A stretch of 5,974 bases of DNA from Peptococcaceae bacterium (lineage in GTDB: Bacteria > Bacillota > Peptococcia > Peptococcales > Peptococcaceae). Positions 5,966 to 5,974 of this stretch are shown here, piece by piece. Made by a program: the position numbers and the translations under genes. Below the pieces are notes generated by a model. That model did no database searches, had not been told where the DNA came from, and worked only from the letters and a program-made list of their open reading frames with translations. Position 1 is the first letter of the stretch, and each line of letters opens with the position of its first letter. The DNA is taken from NCBI GenBank assembly GCA_017622155.1, contig JAGARS010000121.1, positions 1-5,974 of the forward strand, read 5' to 3'.

Positions 5966-5974
5966 CTCAACAGA

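Overview
The window looks like chromosomal housekeeping DNA from a Bacillota (Firmicutes) bacterium of moderate GC content. The evidence is a run of polA, a ytaF-type sporulation membrane gene and coaE, which matches a gene neighbourhood known from endospore-forming lineages. Strong Shine-Dalgarno sequences, TTG start usage, consensus sigma-A-type promoters and a tRNA without an encoded CCA end fit this. A negativicute or clostridial relative is a reasonable guess from the protein sequences, but I cannot confirm it. All five protein genes and the tRNA lie on the + strand.

Layout. 29-2824: polA, DNA polymerase I with intact 5'-nuclease and polymerase domains and a degenerate proofreading domain. 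2897-3565: YtaF/MntP-like membrane protein with an EF-hand-like loop. 3655-4269: coaE, the last step of coenzyme A synthesis, with a -10-like box upstream. 4295-5239: cysK-like PLP enzyme, 25 bases after coaE, with its own likely promoter inside the coaE 3' end. 5253-5283: a strong intrinsic terminator with a UUCG loop. 5332-5802: YbaK/EbsC-family trans-editing protein. 5817-5887: A-tracts, a perfect-consensus promoter and an inverted repeat around its -10 box. 5892-5965: tRNA-Pro(UGG). No gene-free stretch exceeds 100 bases.

How they fit together. polA, ytaF and coaE probably form a loosely co-transcribed group; the mutM gene often found between polA and ytaF is absent. cysK ends this transcription unit at a strong terminator. 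The second half has a possible theme: a cysteine-synthase-like enzyme, a protein of a family known to hydrolyse mischarged tRNA-Pro (Cys or Ala), then tRNA-Pro itself. This is suggestive context, not proof of a dedicated system.

I see no clearly new multi-gene system, mobile element or CRISPR array. The least ordinary signals are the inverted repeat overlapping the tRNA promoter, the variant active-site motifs of the CysK homologue, and the ybaK/tRNA-Pro adjacency.
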